From positions 62,001 through 126,000 of the forward strand of contig NZ_QURL01000009.1 in NCBI RefSeq assembly GCF_003403015.1: a stretch of 64,000 nucleotides of DNA, in the 5' to 3' direction. This stretch comes from Fulvimarina endophytica. Lineage in GTDB: Bacteria; Pseudomonadota; Alphaproteobacteria; Rhizobiales; Rhizobiaceae. The notes beneath the pieces are model-generated. The model was given only the letters and a program-made list of their open reading frames with translations, was not told where the DNA came from and did no database searches. Position 1 is the first letter of the stretch. Each line of letters starts with the position of its first letter. This document shows positions 1 to 8,304 of this stretch, one piece after another. The translations under genes were made by a program, and so were the position numbers.

Positions 1-146
1 GCCAGGTGCCGCCGGAGAACGTCGGCGGGGCACGCCAGTCGGCCGACAATCGCGGCCGGGTCTACGATTCGCCGCCGCCTCCGGGCGTCTCGGTCGAAGG
101 CCGGGTGCGCAATCCGACCCTGCTCGAAAGCATTTTCGGCATGTGA
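1..146 (+). CDS. 3' end of an unidentified gene (partial)
   Basis: An open frame runs in from the window edge and stops at TGA 144-146, giving the last 48 residues of a protein that ends in SIFGM. The tail is rich in Pro, Gly, Asn and Arg and shows no motif I recognise. The downstream SDR gene lies 140 nt away on the same strand, so the two could be co-transcribed. The codons are GC-rich at third positions, as in the neighbouring genes, which supports real coding. No function can be assigned without the upstream sequence. Confidence 0.5.
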   Translation, partial: QVPPENVGGARQSADNRGRVYDSPPPPGVSVEGRVRNPTLLESIFGM

Positions 147-286
147 GGACGCTTGAGGGCGTCCCCGCCGTCACCCGCGGCGGGGATTGCCCGGCCCCAG
201 GGCTTTCGACCATAAGGGGCGGCTCACGCGTCCGGTCCGGTTCGGGCCGGCGCTCCAAGCCGCTTCGAAGTCGAGGACCCAGGCCC

Positions 287-1051
287 ATGACCGCATTCGC
301 CCTCTATCCGAGCCTCAAGGGCGCGAGCGTCGCCGTTTCCGGCGGTGCCTCGGGCATCGGCGCCGAGATCGTGCGCGCCTTCGCCGCGCAAGGCAGCCGC
401 GTCGGTTTCGTGGATTTCGATCGGGAAGGCGGGGAGCGGCTTGCGGCGGAGCTGTCGTCCGAAGGCTCCGAGGTCGCCTTCGAATTCTGCGATCTGCGCG
501 AGGCCGAAGCGATCGGACCGGCCTTCGAGAGGCTCGCCGCGCGCATCGGGCCTGTCGGCGTTCTCGTCAACAATGCGGCGCGGGACGATCGGCACGACTG
601 GCGCGATGTGACCCCCGCCTATTACGACGAGCGCATCGCCACCAACCTCAGGCACATGTTCTTCGCCATCCAGGCGGTCGCGCCCGGAATGATCGAGGCC
701 GGCAAGGGCTCCATCGTCAATATGGGGTCGAACAGCTGGTGGGAGGCTTCGGGCGGCATGCCGGTCTATACGACCTCGAAGGCCGCCGTCCACGGCATGA
801 CGCGCTCCTTCGCGCGCGATCTCGGACCGCACCGGATCCGCGTCAACACGGTGGTTCCGGGCTGGGTGATGACCGAGCGGCAGAAGGAGAAGTGGGCGAC
901 GCCGCAATCGCTCGAGCGGCACCGTCAGAACCAGTGCCTGCCGGATCTCATCGATCCGGTCTATCTGGCGCGGATGGTGCTGTTCCTGGCGTCCGACGAC
1001 GCCGCCATGTGCACGGCGAGCAATTACATGGTCGAGGCCGGCTCGATCTGA
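287..1051 (+). CDS. SDR-family aldose 1-dehydrogenase-like oxidoreductase
   Basis: This 254-residue classical short-chain dehydrogenase carries the nucleotide-binding GGASGIG at about residues 19-25, NNA at 95-97, and a catalytic Ser148, Tyr161 and Lys165 (YTTSK). An acidic residue, Asp43, follows beta-2 and favours NAD. The pattern YPSLKG near the N-terminus, DDRHDW, NLRHM, PGWVMTERQ and LFLASDDA matches sugar 1-dehydrogenases such as Caulobacter D-xylose dehydrogenase and related arabinose/galactose enzymes, which oxidise an aldose to its lactone. The start at 287 follows a GAGGACCCAGG stretch; upstream in-frame starts would add about 48 low-complexity residues. The FucP-like permease that faces it supports a sugar role. 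The exact sugar is unknown. Confidence 0.85.
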   Translation: MTAFALYPSLKGASVAVSGGASGIGAEIVRAFAAQGSRVGFVDFDREGGERLAAELSSEGSEVAFEFCDLREAEAIGPAFERLAARIGPVGVLVNNAARDDRHDWRDVTPAYYDERIATNLRHMFFAIQAVAPGMIEAGKGSIVNMGSNSWWEASGGMPVYTTSKAAVHGMTRSFARDLGPHRIRVNTVVPGWVMTERQKEKWATPQSLERHRQNQCLPDLIDPVYLARMVLFLASDDAAMCTASNYMVEAGSI

Positions 1052-1129
1052 GGCTCGCTACGGCCGGTCTTGCCGGCGATAGCTGCGTCGGAGAGCAGTT
1101 CGAACTCCCTCGTCACCTGTTCGAAGCGC

Positions 1130-1273
1130 TCAGCGTCCGAAAAGCGATGCGGGGGAGGGGAAGCGCGACGGGCGGAACGGATTGGTGCCGGCTTCGTGAT
1201 CGAAGCGGACGGCCTTCGCGCGGCTGCGTCCTTCATAGGTCCGGGACGTGGCGTTGCGGATATTGGCAAACAT
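1130..1273 (-). CDS. small hypothetical protein (47 aa)
   Basis: The minus strand encodes a 47-residue ORF, starting MFANIRNATSRTYEG and ending SPASLFGR. It is basic and polar, with no membrane segment and no family I recognise. Most codons end in G or C, as in coding DNA here. The ribosome-binding site is weak: a GAAAGC-like stretch about 9 nt upstream. It lies 93 nt downstream of a second small ORF on the same strand (1367-1507), so the two may form a mini-operon in the SDR-fucP gap. It could be a chance ORF. Confidence 0.35.
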   Translation of the reverse strand: MFANIRNATSRTYEGRSRAKAVRFDHEAGTNPFRPSRFPSPASLFGR

Positions 1274-1366
1274 GGGACTGCTTTCGGATGGTCTTTTCGC
1301 CGCTGCGTGTCGCTTGCGGCGTCTGCATTGGTGAAGCCTCGAAGAAGGCCTCGCATTCTCGAAGTC

Positions 1367-1507
1367 TCAGCGGGCGTTGCGCGCGGCGATGCGGTGGGGC
1401 AGCATGGAAAAGCTGAAACGCGTCTTTTCCAGCTGATCGACGCTGCCGGTGGCCTTGTCGATATGCGCCAGCTTGCGGTGGTCGAGGGCGGTGAAGCTCG
1501 TCAGCAT
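1367..1507 (-). CDS. small hypothetical protein (46 aa) with a strong RBS
   Basis: A 46-residue minus-strand ORF begins MLTSFTALDHRKLAHIDKAT and ends IAARNAR. The start is preceded by AGGAGAGACCCC, an excellent Shine-Dalgarno at normal spacing, which is the main reason to believe it. The protein is short and basic, with no recognised domain. Tiny basic proteins are common in Hyphomicrobiales, but I cannot place this one in DUF1127 or another named family. The promoter should lie in 1508-1683, which also holds a CCATGCA/TGCATGG inverted repeat. Confidence 0.5.
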   Translation of the reverse strand: MLTSFTALDHRKLAHIDKATGSVDQLEKTRFSFSMLPHRIAARNAR

Positions 1508-1598
1508 GGGGTCTCTCCTGCCAAGCGATGAAGGTCTTTGCTGCAATGCAATATGACCCTTCGACCCTTGCGTAACAATGCAGGCGAACGGGACGCTT

Positions 1599-1616
1599 CC
1601 ATGCAGGAATGCATGG
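1599..1616. repeat. inverted repeat, possible operator
   Basis: CCATGCA at 1599-1605 and TGCATGG at 1610-1616 form perfect 7-bp arms around a 4-nt spacer. The element lies between the fucP stop and the RBS-supported small ORF 1367-1507, where that ORF's promoter must be. There is no T-run, so a terminator is unlikely. The binding factor is unknown. Confidence 0.4.
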
Positions 1617-1683
1617 GGGCGTTCATCATTCCTTCACCAAAGACTGCTGTTTTGGAATCATTGCCGAACACTGCGCCGCCCGT

Positions 1684-2988
1684 TCAGCCCTCTCGTTGCG
1701 AAAGGCGGTCGCGATGGCGCCGGCGATCGGTGGCAAGATCGAACGCGCCATAGGCTGCGACGACCAGGAAACAGGCGGCCGGGACCCCATAGGCGGTGGT
1801 CGCCCCGTAGGCGTCCATCATCGCGCCGTGGACGAGCGGCAGCAGCGCGCCGCCGAGGATCGCCATCACGAGCCCCGCCGCGCCGAACTTCGTGTCCTCG
1901 CCGAGCCCTTCGAGGGCGATGCCGTAGATGGTCGGGAACATCAGCGAGAGGCACAGCGACAGGGCGACGACGGCGATGACGCCCGACAGCCCCGGAACGA
2001 GCACCGCATAGAGGCTGAGACCGGTGCCGAGAAGCGCCATTGCGAGGAGCAGGGCCGAGGGGCGGACATAAGCGAGGATCACGGTCATGGCGAAGCGCGA
2101 GACGAGGAAGACGATGAGGCTCGCCTGAAGCCAGGCGCCGCCTTCCGTCTCGCTCGCTCCGATCGCCGACTGGGCGTACTGGATCGTGAAGGTCCAGGCG
2201 CAGGTCTGGGCCGCGACGTTGAAGAACTGGGCGATGACGCCGAACCGGTAATGGGGGTTGCCGGCGAGGCGTTTGAGGGTCGGCCCGAAATCGATGGCCG
2301 AGATGCCCTCTTCCTCGTCCCGCGTCCTCGGCACCTTCGACAGAGCGATGCCGATCCAGATCACGACGAGCAGGCAGGCCATGCCCACATAGGGCGTCAT
2401 GACGGCGCCGAGTTCGGCTTGCTGGATGCGTTCCAGTTGCTCGGGCGCCATCGCGGCCCGCTCCGCCTCGCTCGCCGGATTCAGCTGCGGCAGGATCAGC
2501 GTCGCGGCGAGGAAGACGCCGATATTGGTGCCGACCGGGTTGAAGGCCTGGGCGAAGTTCAGGCGGCGGGTGGCGTTCGCCTCCGGCCCCATGGCGATGA
2601 CGAAGGGATTGGCCGAGGTCTCCAGGACGGAAAGACCGGCGGCGAGGACGAAGAGGGCGGCGAGGAACGGCCCGAAGGACATCGCAAGGCTCGCCGGATA
2701 GAACATGAAGGCGCCGACCGCGGCGAGGCCGAGGCCGAGAAGCACGCCGGTCTTGTAGGAATAGCGCCGGGTGACGAAGGCGGCCGGCAGGGCCAGGAGG
2801 AAATAGGCCCCGTAATAGGCGAACTGCACGAAGGCCGATTGCAGCGCGCTCATGGAAAAGATCTTCGAGAACACGTTGACCAGCGGATCGGTCATGTTCG
2901 CGGCGATGCCCCAGGCGGCGAAGCACGTCACCAGGAGAACGAAGGGCACCGTCATGCCCGGATAGAAGAATGGGGGTCTGTCCCTCAT
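1684..2988 (-). CDS. fucP: FucP-like MFS sugar:H+ symporter
   Basis: This 434-residue MFS protein has about 12 hydrophobic segments and resembles L-fucose permease (FucP) in its N-terminal pattern (FFYPGM, FAAWGIAANM), the FVQFAYYGAY segment, LETSANPF and FNPVGTNIG. These correspond to conserved FucP-family positions, including the acidic residue in LETSANPF. FucP-family members import fucose or related sugars (galactose, glucose, arabinose) by proton symport. It converges with the aldose dehydrogenase at 287-1051, so together they may form a small sugar uptake and oxidation module. No strong RBS is visible before ATG 2988. The substrate is not resolved, so the symbol names the family only. 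Confidence 0.85.
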   Translation of the reverse strand: MRDRPPFFYPGMTVPFVLLVTCFAAWGIAANMTDPLVNVFSKIFSMSALQSAFVQFAYYGAYFLLALPAAFVTRRYSYKTGVLLGLGLAAVGAFMFYPASLAMSFGPFLAALFVLAAGLSVLETSANPFVIAMGPEANATRRLNFAQAFNPVGTNIGVFLAATLILPQLNPASEAERAAMAPEQLERIQQAELGAVMTPYVGMACLLVVIWIGIALSKVPRTRDEEEGISAIDFGPTLKRLAGNPHYRFGVIAQFFNVAAQTCAWTFTIQYAQSAIGASETEGGAWLQASLIVFLVSRFAMTVILAYVRPSALLLAMALLGTGLSLYAVLVPGLSGVIAVVALSLCLSLMFPTIYGIALEGLGEDTKFGAAGLVMAILGGALLPLVHGAMMDAYGATTAYGVPAACFLVVAAYGAFDLATDRRRHRDRLSQREG

Positions 2989-3205
2989 CTGTGCCGCGCC
3001 TCCCGCATCGCATCGCCGTCCGAAAGCCTTCGTTGAATGAGGTTTTCGTCACCGCCTATCGCAAAGGTAGCGCACGAGCGCCCTAGCGTCGGCACAAGGG
3101 GACGCAAAAAAGTAAAGGCAAGGGGCATGGACGGGCGCGCGGCGCCCGCCGCACAGTCTCTGCGTGGGTCTTGCGTGGAGGGGGCGCGCCGTTCCCCGGT
3201 CCGCC

Positions 3206-3988
3206 TCAGATCCGGTCGAGCGACCCGCTCGCGACCACCGGTCCCGTCGGGCTGCCCGTCGGCGAGCCGCCTTCCGGCTCCAGCGAGATGGCGAGCGTCG
3301 CGCCGGCGCTCGCGGCCTCCCCGCCCGTATCGAGCCGGACCCGCAAGGGCCGGTCGCCGGTGATGACGCCCAGCGAACGGGGCGCGGGGGCATCGTTCTC
3401 GATCAGCCAGAGTTCGGGAACCCGTCCGGCCTCCGCGATGCCGTCGACCGGCACGAGCGTCGCCGTGCGGCTGTCGAGATCGACCACCACCGTGAAGTAG
3501 ACGAGGCCCGTATCGGAGGCGAGGCTTGCGGTGAGCGCGCCGTCCGCAAGCGTTGCCTGGGGCGCGGTGCCGAGGCCCTGTCCGCCCGGAGGGATCATGA
3601 TCGCGAGCGCCGCGAGGCTGGCGACGGCAAGAAGCGAGCTCGCCCCCGCGATCGTGCGCCAGATGGGAGAGACCCCGGCAAGACCCCTGGCCGGGGCGGG
3701 GCGTTCGGCGCGGTTCGCAAGCGTGCCGCGATAGGTCGCGCTCACCCTGGCGATGCGGTCGATATCCTCGCTGACCCGCTCCCAGACATCGGCGGGGGCT
3801 TCGGCGGGCCGGATCGCGCCGAAGAGGGGCGCAAGGCGGTTCTCCCACCACAGAACGCTCGATGCGAAACCGCCGTCCTCGCGCATGCGCCGCTCGGCCT
3901 CGCGCCGCTCGGCCCCGGTGAGGACGCCGAGCGCATATTCGGCCGCCATGTCCGCGGGGGCCTCCGACCGATCCTGAAGGTCGCTCAT
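3206..3988 (-). CDS. anti-sigma factor, RskA/ChrR-like membrane protein
   Basis: This 260-residue protein has an N-terminal zinc-less anti-sigma region (AAEYALGVLTGAERREAERR at about 15-35, WENRLAPLFG at about 48-57), one transmembrane helix at about 110-132, and a C-terminal extracytoplasmic RskA-type domain (VPELWLIE). The ATG at 3988 overlaps the sigma-gene stop in an ATGA arrangement with AAAGGA upstream, so I prefer it over the in-frame ATG at 4000. Translational coupling to the sigma gene fits a stoichiometric sigma/anti-sigma pair. It should hold the sigma factor at the membrane until released. The inducing signal is not evident. Confidence 0.88.
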   Translation of the reverse strand: MSDLQDRSEAPADMAAEYALGVLTGAERREAERRMREDGGFASSVLWWENRLAPLFGAIRPAEAPADVWERVSEDIDRIARVSATYRGTLANRAERPAPARGLAGVSPIWRTIAGASSLLAVASLAALAIMIPPGGQGLGTAPQATLADGALTASLASDTGLVYFTVVVDLDSRTATLVPVDGIAEAGRVPELWLIENDAPAPRSLGVITGDRPLRVRLDTGGEAASAGATLAISLEPEGGSPTGSPTGPVVASGSLDRI

Positions 3989-4557
3989 CGCGAGAGACAT
4001 CCTTTCAACTTGATCAGGCCGCGCCTGATCACGCTCTTCATGGTGCCGAGCGGCACCTCGGCGGTATCGGCGAGTTCCTGATAGGTCCGCCCGGCGAAGA
4101 ACGCCGTCCGGATCGCGTGGCTCGTCCGCTCGTCCAGTTCGCCGATACAGGCCACGAGGCGGTCGTGATCGTCCCGGGCGGTGAGCACCTGGAACGCGTC
4201 GGGCTGGTCGTCGGGCACGTCGAGCGCGGTCTCGATATCCCGTTCGTCGCGCCGTCCGATCTGGCGGACGCGGTCGATCGACCTGTTGCGGGCGATCGTC
4301 GCGAGCCAGGTGATCGGACTTGCGCGACCCGGATCGAAATCGGCCGCCTTCATCCAGACCGAAAGATAGACGTCCTGGAGAACGTCCTCGGCTTCCCTGC
4401 GGTCGTTCAAGATACGCAGGGCGATGCCGAATAGCTTCGCCTGGGTCCGGTCGTAGAGGTCCTTCAAGGCGGATTTGTCGCCGCCGGCGATCCGGGCCAG
4501 CCGTTCGACCAGATAATGGCGGCCGTCCTCGTCCTCGCGTCCCGAACTGCCTGCCAT
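3985..4557 (-). CDS. ECF-family RNA polymerase sigma factor (SigK-like)
   Basis: This 190-residue protein has a sigma-70 region 2 at about 34-100 (ALRILNDRREAEDVLQDVYL, then WLATIARNRSIDRVRQ) and a region 4 at about 136-188 with a helix-turn-helix (YQELADTAEVPLGTMKSVIRRG). The start at 4557 has GGAGGAG seven bases upstream; longer in-frame starts back to 4764 would translate non-coding-looking sequence. It is coupled to the RskA-like anti-sigma gene downstream. It resembles the SigK/RskA class and is not an EcfG-type general stress sigma. Autoregulation is usual in the family, but I could not pick out its promoter. Confidence 0.9.
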   Translation of the reverse strand: MAGSSGREDEDGRHYLVERLARIAGGDKSALKDLYDRTQAKLFGIALRILNDRREAEDVLQDVYLSVWMKAADFDPGRASPITWLATIARNRSIDRVRQIGRRDERDIETALDVPDDQPDAFQVLTARDDHDRLVACIGELDERTSHAIRTAFFAGRTYQELADTAEVPLGTMKSVIRRGLIKLKGCLSR

Positions 4558-4760
4558 CGAAGCTCCTCCATCTTGCGACAAGGCCAACAGGCTTGCCGGA
4601 AGGAAGTCAAGCTTGCGGTTTCTGCGGAACTCACCTCGGGCGCCCGCTTGAGACCCGAGCGAAGGGAGCGTTGCGAGCCGCCGCGCCGGCGACCCCTCGC
4701 GGGGCATACCCTCGCCTCGAGCCCGCCACGCCCTGCCGCGCCGGCCCTCGCGGGTCGGAT

Positions 4761-4805
4761 GCAAAACGAAAGCGCCGGGCCCCGTCTGAGAACGGGACCC
4801 GGCGC
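4761..4805 (-). terminator. rho-independent terminator of the DUF1328 gene
   Basis: The arms at 4772-4785 and 4792-4805 form a 14-bp GC-rich stem with one G-T pair. Read on the minus strand, the stem is followed by TTTCGTTTTG. It sits 41 nt past the DUF1328 stop and before the sigma gene, so it should separate the two transcripts. Confidence 0.75.
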
Positions 4806-4845
4806 TTGAAGATAATCGGCTGATCGAACGATCAGGATCCGAACG

Positions 4846-5013
4846 TCAGATCCTGCTGCGACCCCGGCCGAAGATGAGCGATGCGATGAACAGCACGATC
4901 GCGACCACCGCGATGATCTTGGCGATGCCGACGGCCGTGCCGGCGATGCCGCCGAAGCCGAGAACCGCTGCAATCAGCGCGATGATGAGAAATGTGATGG
5001 CCCAACCGAACAT
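4846..5013 (-). CDS. DUF1328 small membrane protein (YtjA family)
   Basis: This 55-residue protein begins MFGWAITFLIIALIAAVLGF and contains two hydrophobic helices separated by GGIAGTAVGIAK, ending in a basic FGRGRSRI tail. This is the full length and pattern of the DUF1328/YtjA family of small inner-membrane proteins, whose function is unknown. The RBS AAGGAGC lies 8 nt before the ATG. A terminator follows the gene. Upstream on the same strand, a GGAAT-N17-CGTT pair at 5139-5164 resembles the EcfG stress promoter. That fits this family's frequent appearance in stress regulons but is an inference. Confidence 0.85.
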   Translation of the reverse strand: MFGWAITFLIIALIAAVLGFGGIAGTAVGIAKIIAVVAIVLFIASLIFGRGRSRI

Positions 5014-5138
5014 GGTCCTGCTCCTTTTGAAGACGACATGATCATCGGCGCGTGACCTGCCCGCATTCCCTTCCGGTCAGGACGTCGGTGATTTCATGGG
5101 TATCAACGTCCTTCACGGACAAACGATCCCTTCGTGAC

Positions 5139-5164
5139 AACGAAATCGTGATTTCGCAGATTCC
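5139..5164 (-). promoter_or_regulatory. candidate EcfG (general stress sigma) promoter
   Basis: On the minus strand, GGAAT is followed after 17 bases by CGTT. The EcfG consensus in alphaproteobacteria is GGAAC with a 16-17 nt spacer and CGTT, so one base differs. It lies about 125 nt upstream of the DUF1328 start. The same DNA contains the palindrome CGAAATCGTGATTTCG at 5141-5156. Confidence 0.4.
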
Positions 5165-5259
5165 GGGGACCGACCGAGGCGGGGGGGCCGCGGCTTTGTG
5201 CGCGGATGGCGGAGCGCCGGCTCTTTCTTCGGCGCGCGCCTGCGTCTAAAGGGACGCTC

Positions 5260-7092
5260 ATGGCTCTTCCTCCGCTTCTCCGCCTTGCCGGCGTGCGCCT
5301 CACCTTCGGCGGCACACCGCTTCTCACCGATTGCGAACTGAACGTCCTGCCGGGCGATCGCATCGCCCTGGTCGGGCGCAACGGATCGGGCAAATCGACC
5401 CTTCTGAAGATCGCCGCCGGGCAGATCGAGGCCGATGGCGGCGAGGTGTTCCTGAAGCCTGGCACGACGCTGCGCTATCTGCCGCAGGAGCCCGATTTCG
5501 GCACCTTCGGGAGCGTCGGCGAATATGTGCGCTCGGGGCTGGGGCCGGCCGACGATCCCTACCGGGTGGACATGTGCCTGATGGCGCTCGGCCTGACGGA
5601 GGACATGGTGCCGGGCAATCTGTCGGGCGGGGAGGCGCGGCGCGCCGCGCTCGCACGAACGCTCGCCCCCGAGCCGGACGTGATCCTGCTCGACGAGCCG
5701 ACCAACCATCTCGACCTTCCGACCATCGAATGGCTGGAAGGCGAACTCGGCCAGATCAAGAGCGCCATCGTCACCATCAGCCACGATCGCCGCTTCCTCG
5801 AAACCGTGACGCGGGCGACCGTCTGGCTCGACCGGGGCGCGGCCAAGCGGCTCGACGAGGGCTTTGCGGGCTTCGAGGCCTGGCGCGACAAGCTGCTCGA
5901 GGAAGAGGAGCGCGACCTTCAGAAGCTCGACCGCAAGATCGTGCGCGAGGAGCACTGGCTGCGCTACGGCGTGACGGCGCGGCGCACGCGCAACCAGCGC
6001 CGGCTCGAAGGCCTGCACCAGCTGCGCCGCGACAGGCGCGATGCGCGCCGGGCCGAGGGCAAGGCGGTGATGAGCGCGGGCGAGACGCGGGAGAGCGGCA
6101 AGCTCGTGATCGAGGCCGTCGACATCGCCAAGGCCTATGGGGACCGCGTCCTCGTCCAGGACTTCTCCACCCGTATCGCGCGCGGCGACCGGATCGGGCT
6201 CGTCGGCCCGAACGGCGCCGGCAAGACGACGCTCCTGAAGATGCTGATCGGCGAGGTCGAACCCGATACCGGCCGCATCAAGCGCGGCACCAATCTCGAT
6301 CTCGCCTTTCTCGACCAGAAGCGGGCGGCGCTGAAGGACGAGGAGACCGTGACCGACGCGCTCACCGGCGGGCGGGGCGATCAGGTGATGGTGAACGGCG
6401 CGCCGCGCCATGTGGCCGGTTATCTGAAGGATTTCCTGTTCAAGCCCGAGCAGATGAGAACGCCGGTCGGCAACCTGTCGGGCGGCGAGCGCGCGCGGCT
6501 TCTTCTCGCCAAGACGCTGGCGACGCCCGCCAACCTCCTCGTCCTCGACGAGCCGACCAACGATCTCGACATGGAGACGCTGGATCTCCTGGAGGAACTC
6601 GTCGCCAATTATCCCGGCACGGTCCTTCTCGTCAGCCATGACCGCGACTTCCTCGACCGCACGGTGACGGCGGTGGTCAATCCGGCCGGCGACGGCCGCT
6701 GGATCGAGTTCGCGGGCGGCTATTCCGACATGCTCGCCCAGAAGCGCGACGCGGCGAAGGCCGGCAAGGCGTCCGAGGCGAACACCCGCAAGGAGACCGG
6801 CGGTGCCGCCGGCACCGGCGGAGCGAAGGCGGGCGCCGCCACCAAGCCTGCGCCGTCCAATGCCGGCAAGCTCTCCTTCAAGCAGAAATTCGCCCTCGAA
6901 AACCTGCCCAAGCAGATCGCCAAGCTCGAGGCCTCGATCGCCAAGGCCGAGGCGGAGATGGCCGATCCCGCGCTGTTTGCGAAGAACCCGCAGCGGTTTC
7001 ACGCGCTCGCCGCCGCGATCGAGACCGATCGCGCGGCGCTCGCCGCGGCCGAGGACGAGTGGCTGGAACTCGAAATGCTGGCGGGCGGCTAG
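5260..7092 (+). CDS. uup: ABC-F family ATPase Uup
   Basis: This 610-residue soluble protein has two ABC ATPase domains: Walker A GRNGSGKST at about 39-47 with LSGGE 121-125 and DEPTNHLD 145-152, and GPNGAGKTT at about 316-324 with LSGGE 406-410 and DEPTNDLD 430-437. A linker rich in Gly, Ala and Lys leads to a C-terminal coiled coil after residue 540 (KLSFKQKFALENLPKQIAKL). That C-terminal domain identifies Uup within ABC-F. Family members act on ribosomes or branched DNA and are not transporters. The start at 5260 has AAAGGGA upstream; the longer frame from 5206 lacks one. Confidence 0.93.
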   Translation: MALPPLLRLAGVRLTFGGTPLLTDCELNVLPGDRIALVGRNGSGKSTLLKIAAGQIEADGGEVFLKPGTTLRYLPQEPDFGTFGSVGEYVRSGLGPADDPYRVDMCLMALGLTEDMVPGNLSGGEARRAALARTLAPEPDVILLDEPTNHLDLPTIEWLEGELGQIKSAIVTISHDRRFLETVTRATVWLDRGAAKRLDEGFAGFEAWRDKLLEEEERDLQKLDRKIVREEHWLRYGVTARRTRNQRRLEGLHQLRRDRRDARRAEGKAVMSAGETRESGKLVIEAVDIAKAYGDRVLVQDFSTRIARGDRIGLVGPNGAGKTTLLKMLIGEVEPDTGRIKRGTNLDLAFLDQKRAALKDEETVTDALTGGRGDQVMVNGAPRHVAGYLKDFLFKPEQMRTPVGNLSGGERARLLLAKTLATPANLLVLDEPTNDLDMETLDLLEELVANYPGTVLLVSHDRDFLDRTVTAVVNPAGDGRWIEFAGGYSDMLAQKRDAAKAGKASEANTRKETGGAAGTGGAKAGAATKPAPSNAGKLSFKQKFALENLPKQIAKLEASIAKAEAEMADPALFAKNPQRFHALAAAIETDRAALAAAEDEWLELEMLAGG

Positions 7093-7214
7093 GCGGCGCG
7101 CGCTCCAAGAAGACAGCCCGCACGAGGCGGCGCATCCTCGCCGCCTCTCCATTGCCGCTCCATTGCATCCGGCGTGTTCGATCCTTGCCGGGTCGTCCCG
7201 GCATGACCGGCTAA

Positions 7215-7274
7215 AGCACCGGACCGAAACCTGGACCCGGTTTTCGGGCCATCCGATGCGTCAGCAGGAAACAG
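7215..7274 (+). repeat. intergenic palindromic repeat, copy 1
   Basis: The stretch from GGACCGAAACCTGG through CATCCGATGCGTCAGC matches, almost base for base, the inverse of the copy at 12898-12959. It lies in the convergent gap between uup and the LpxO-like gene, ending 4 nt short of the latter's stop codon. This copy family recurs at 15571, 18850 and 38595. Confidence 0.8.
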
Positions 7275-7278
7275 ATGC

Positions 7279-8073
7279 CTAGCGGTGCTTCTGGCCCTCG
7301 CCGTAGAACATCTTCTCCCATTTCTTGTGGGCCTTGTAGCCCTCGCGGATGAAGGGGGTGAAGACGGCCATGTTGAGAACGGCCTTGTTCATGGCCTTGG
7401 CCGGCTGGTTCAGGGGCTTCTCGAAATCGACGAACAGCACCACGCGGACCTCGTCCGAATGGTTCCAGGCCTCGTGCTCGTAGGCATCGTCGAAGATCAG
7501 GGCCTTGCCCTCTTCCCAGTGGCAGAGCTGGTCGTCGACGCGGATGCCGATCTTGTCGGGCTGGTCCGGGACGATGAGGCCGAGATGGAAGCGCAACACG
7601 CCGTTATAGGGGCCGCGATGGGGCGGCAGGTGCTTGCCCGGCTCGAAGATCGAGAACATCGCGGATTTCAGGCCGGGGATCTTCTGGAGGATGCGCCAGG
7701 TCTCGGGGCACTGGCGGATCGCCTCTTCCGACTTGATGCCGTAGCCGCACAGGAAGAAGGTCTTCCAGTTGCTGTCGGAGGAGATGGAGCGCACTTCCGA
7801 GGAGATCTCGTGAAAGGCCGGCAGGTCGCCCTTGCGCACGAGAAGCTTGTCGAGCTCGGCGCGGATCAGCTTCCATTCGGCCTCCACGTCCCGCGCCCAG
7901 GGGAAGGCGTCGGTCGGGAAGACCGGCGGATTGCCGACGGCTGAATGCTTGAGGTTCAGCTTCTCGGCCTTGTCGACCAGTTTCTGCACCGACCGCGCGA
8001 CGATGCCGCCGCCGCCCATCGTGTCTTCCAGACCCTCGGTCTTGAAGGATTGCTGGCTCTCCGGCTTGTTCAT
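7279..8073 (-). CDS. LpxO/AspH-like aspartyl (asparaginyl) beta-hydroxylase
   Basis: This 264-residue Fe(II)/2-oxoglutarate dioxygenase of the AspH/LpxO family has the motif HRGPYNG at 152-158 followed by LRFHLGL and FDDAYEHEAWN at about 194-204. By analogy with AspH, His152 and His200 bind iron, and Arg161, His163 and Arg210 bind 2-oxoglutarate. LpxO hydroxylates a lipid A acyl chain; other members hydroxylate proteins or peptides. The C-terminal region is basic with some hydrophobic stretches. The start at 8073 has GGAAGAG upstream; the longer frame to 8205 does not look coding. Lipid A modification is plausible but not proven. Confidence 0.85.
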   Translation of the reverse strand: MNKPESQQSFKTEGLEDTMGGGGIVARSVQKLVDKAEKLNLKHSAVGNPPVFPTDAFPWARDVEAEWKLIRAELDKLLVRKGDLPAFHEISSEVRSISSDSNWKTFFLCGYGIKSEEAIRQCPETWRILQKIPGLKSAMFSIFEPGKHLPPHRGPYNGVLRFHLGLIVPDQPDKIGIRVDDQLCHWEEGKALIFDDAYEHEAWNHSDEVRVVLFVDFEKPLNQPAKAMNKAVLNMAVFTPFIREGYKAHKKWEKMFYGEGQKHR

Positions 8074-8304
8074 GACGTCTCTTCCAAACTTCGAACGCTC
8101 TGGGCCCTCGGCCCCGAAATTCAGCGGCGGGTCCCGAGGGTCCGGTTTCCTGATTGCGCAACGGATGCTTCGAAACCGCTGCGACCGCGATTCGCCCGGA
8201 TGCACCGGCCGGCCCCTGGACCGTCGCCGGCACCGGGCCCGGACATCGTCATCGTTCCGTCATCCAGCGTTGAAACGCGCATGACGGGCGATTTGATGCA
8301 TCGG

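Noticed and set aside
1024..1356. Minus-strand 110-codon frame at the SDR stop codon
   Set aside because: It overlaps the end of the well-supported SDR gene, lacks an RBS, and competes with the better-coding 47-codon frame in the same place.
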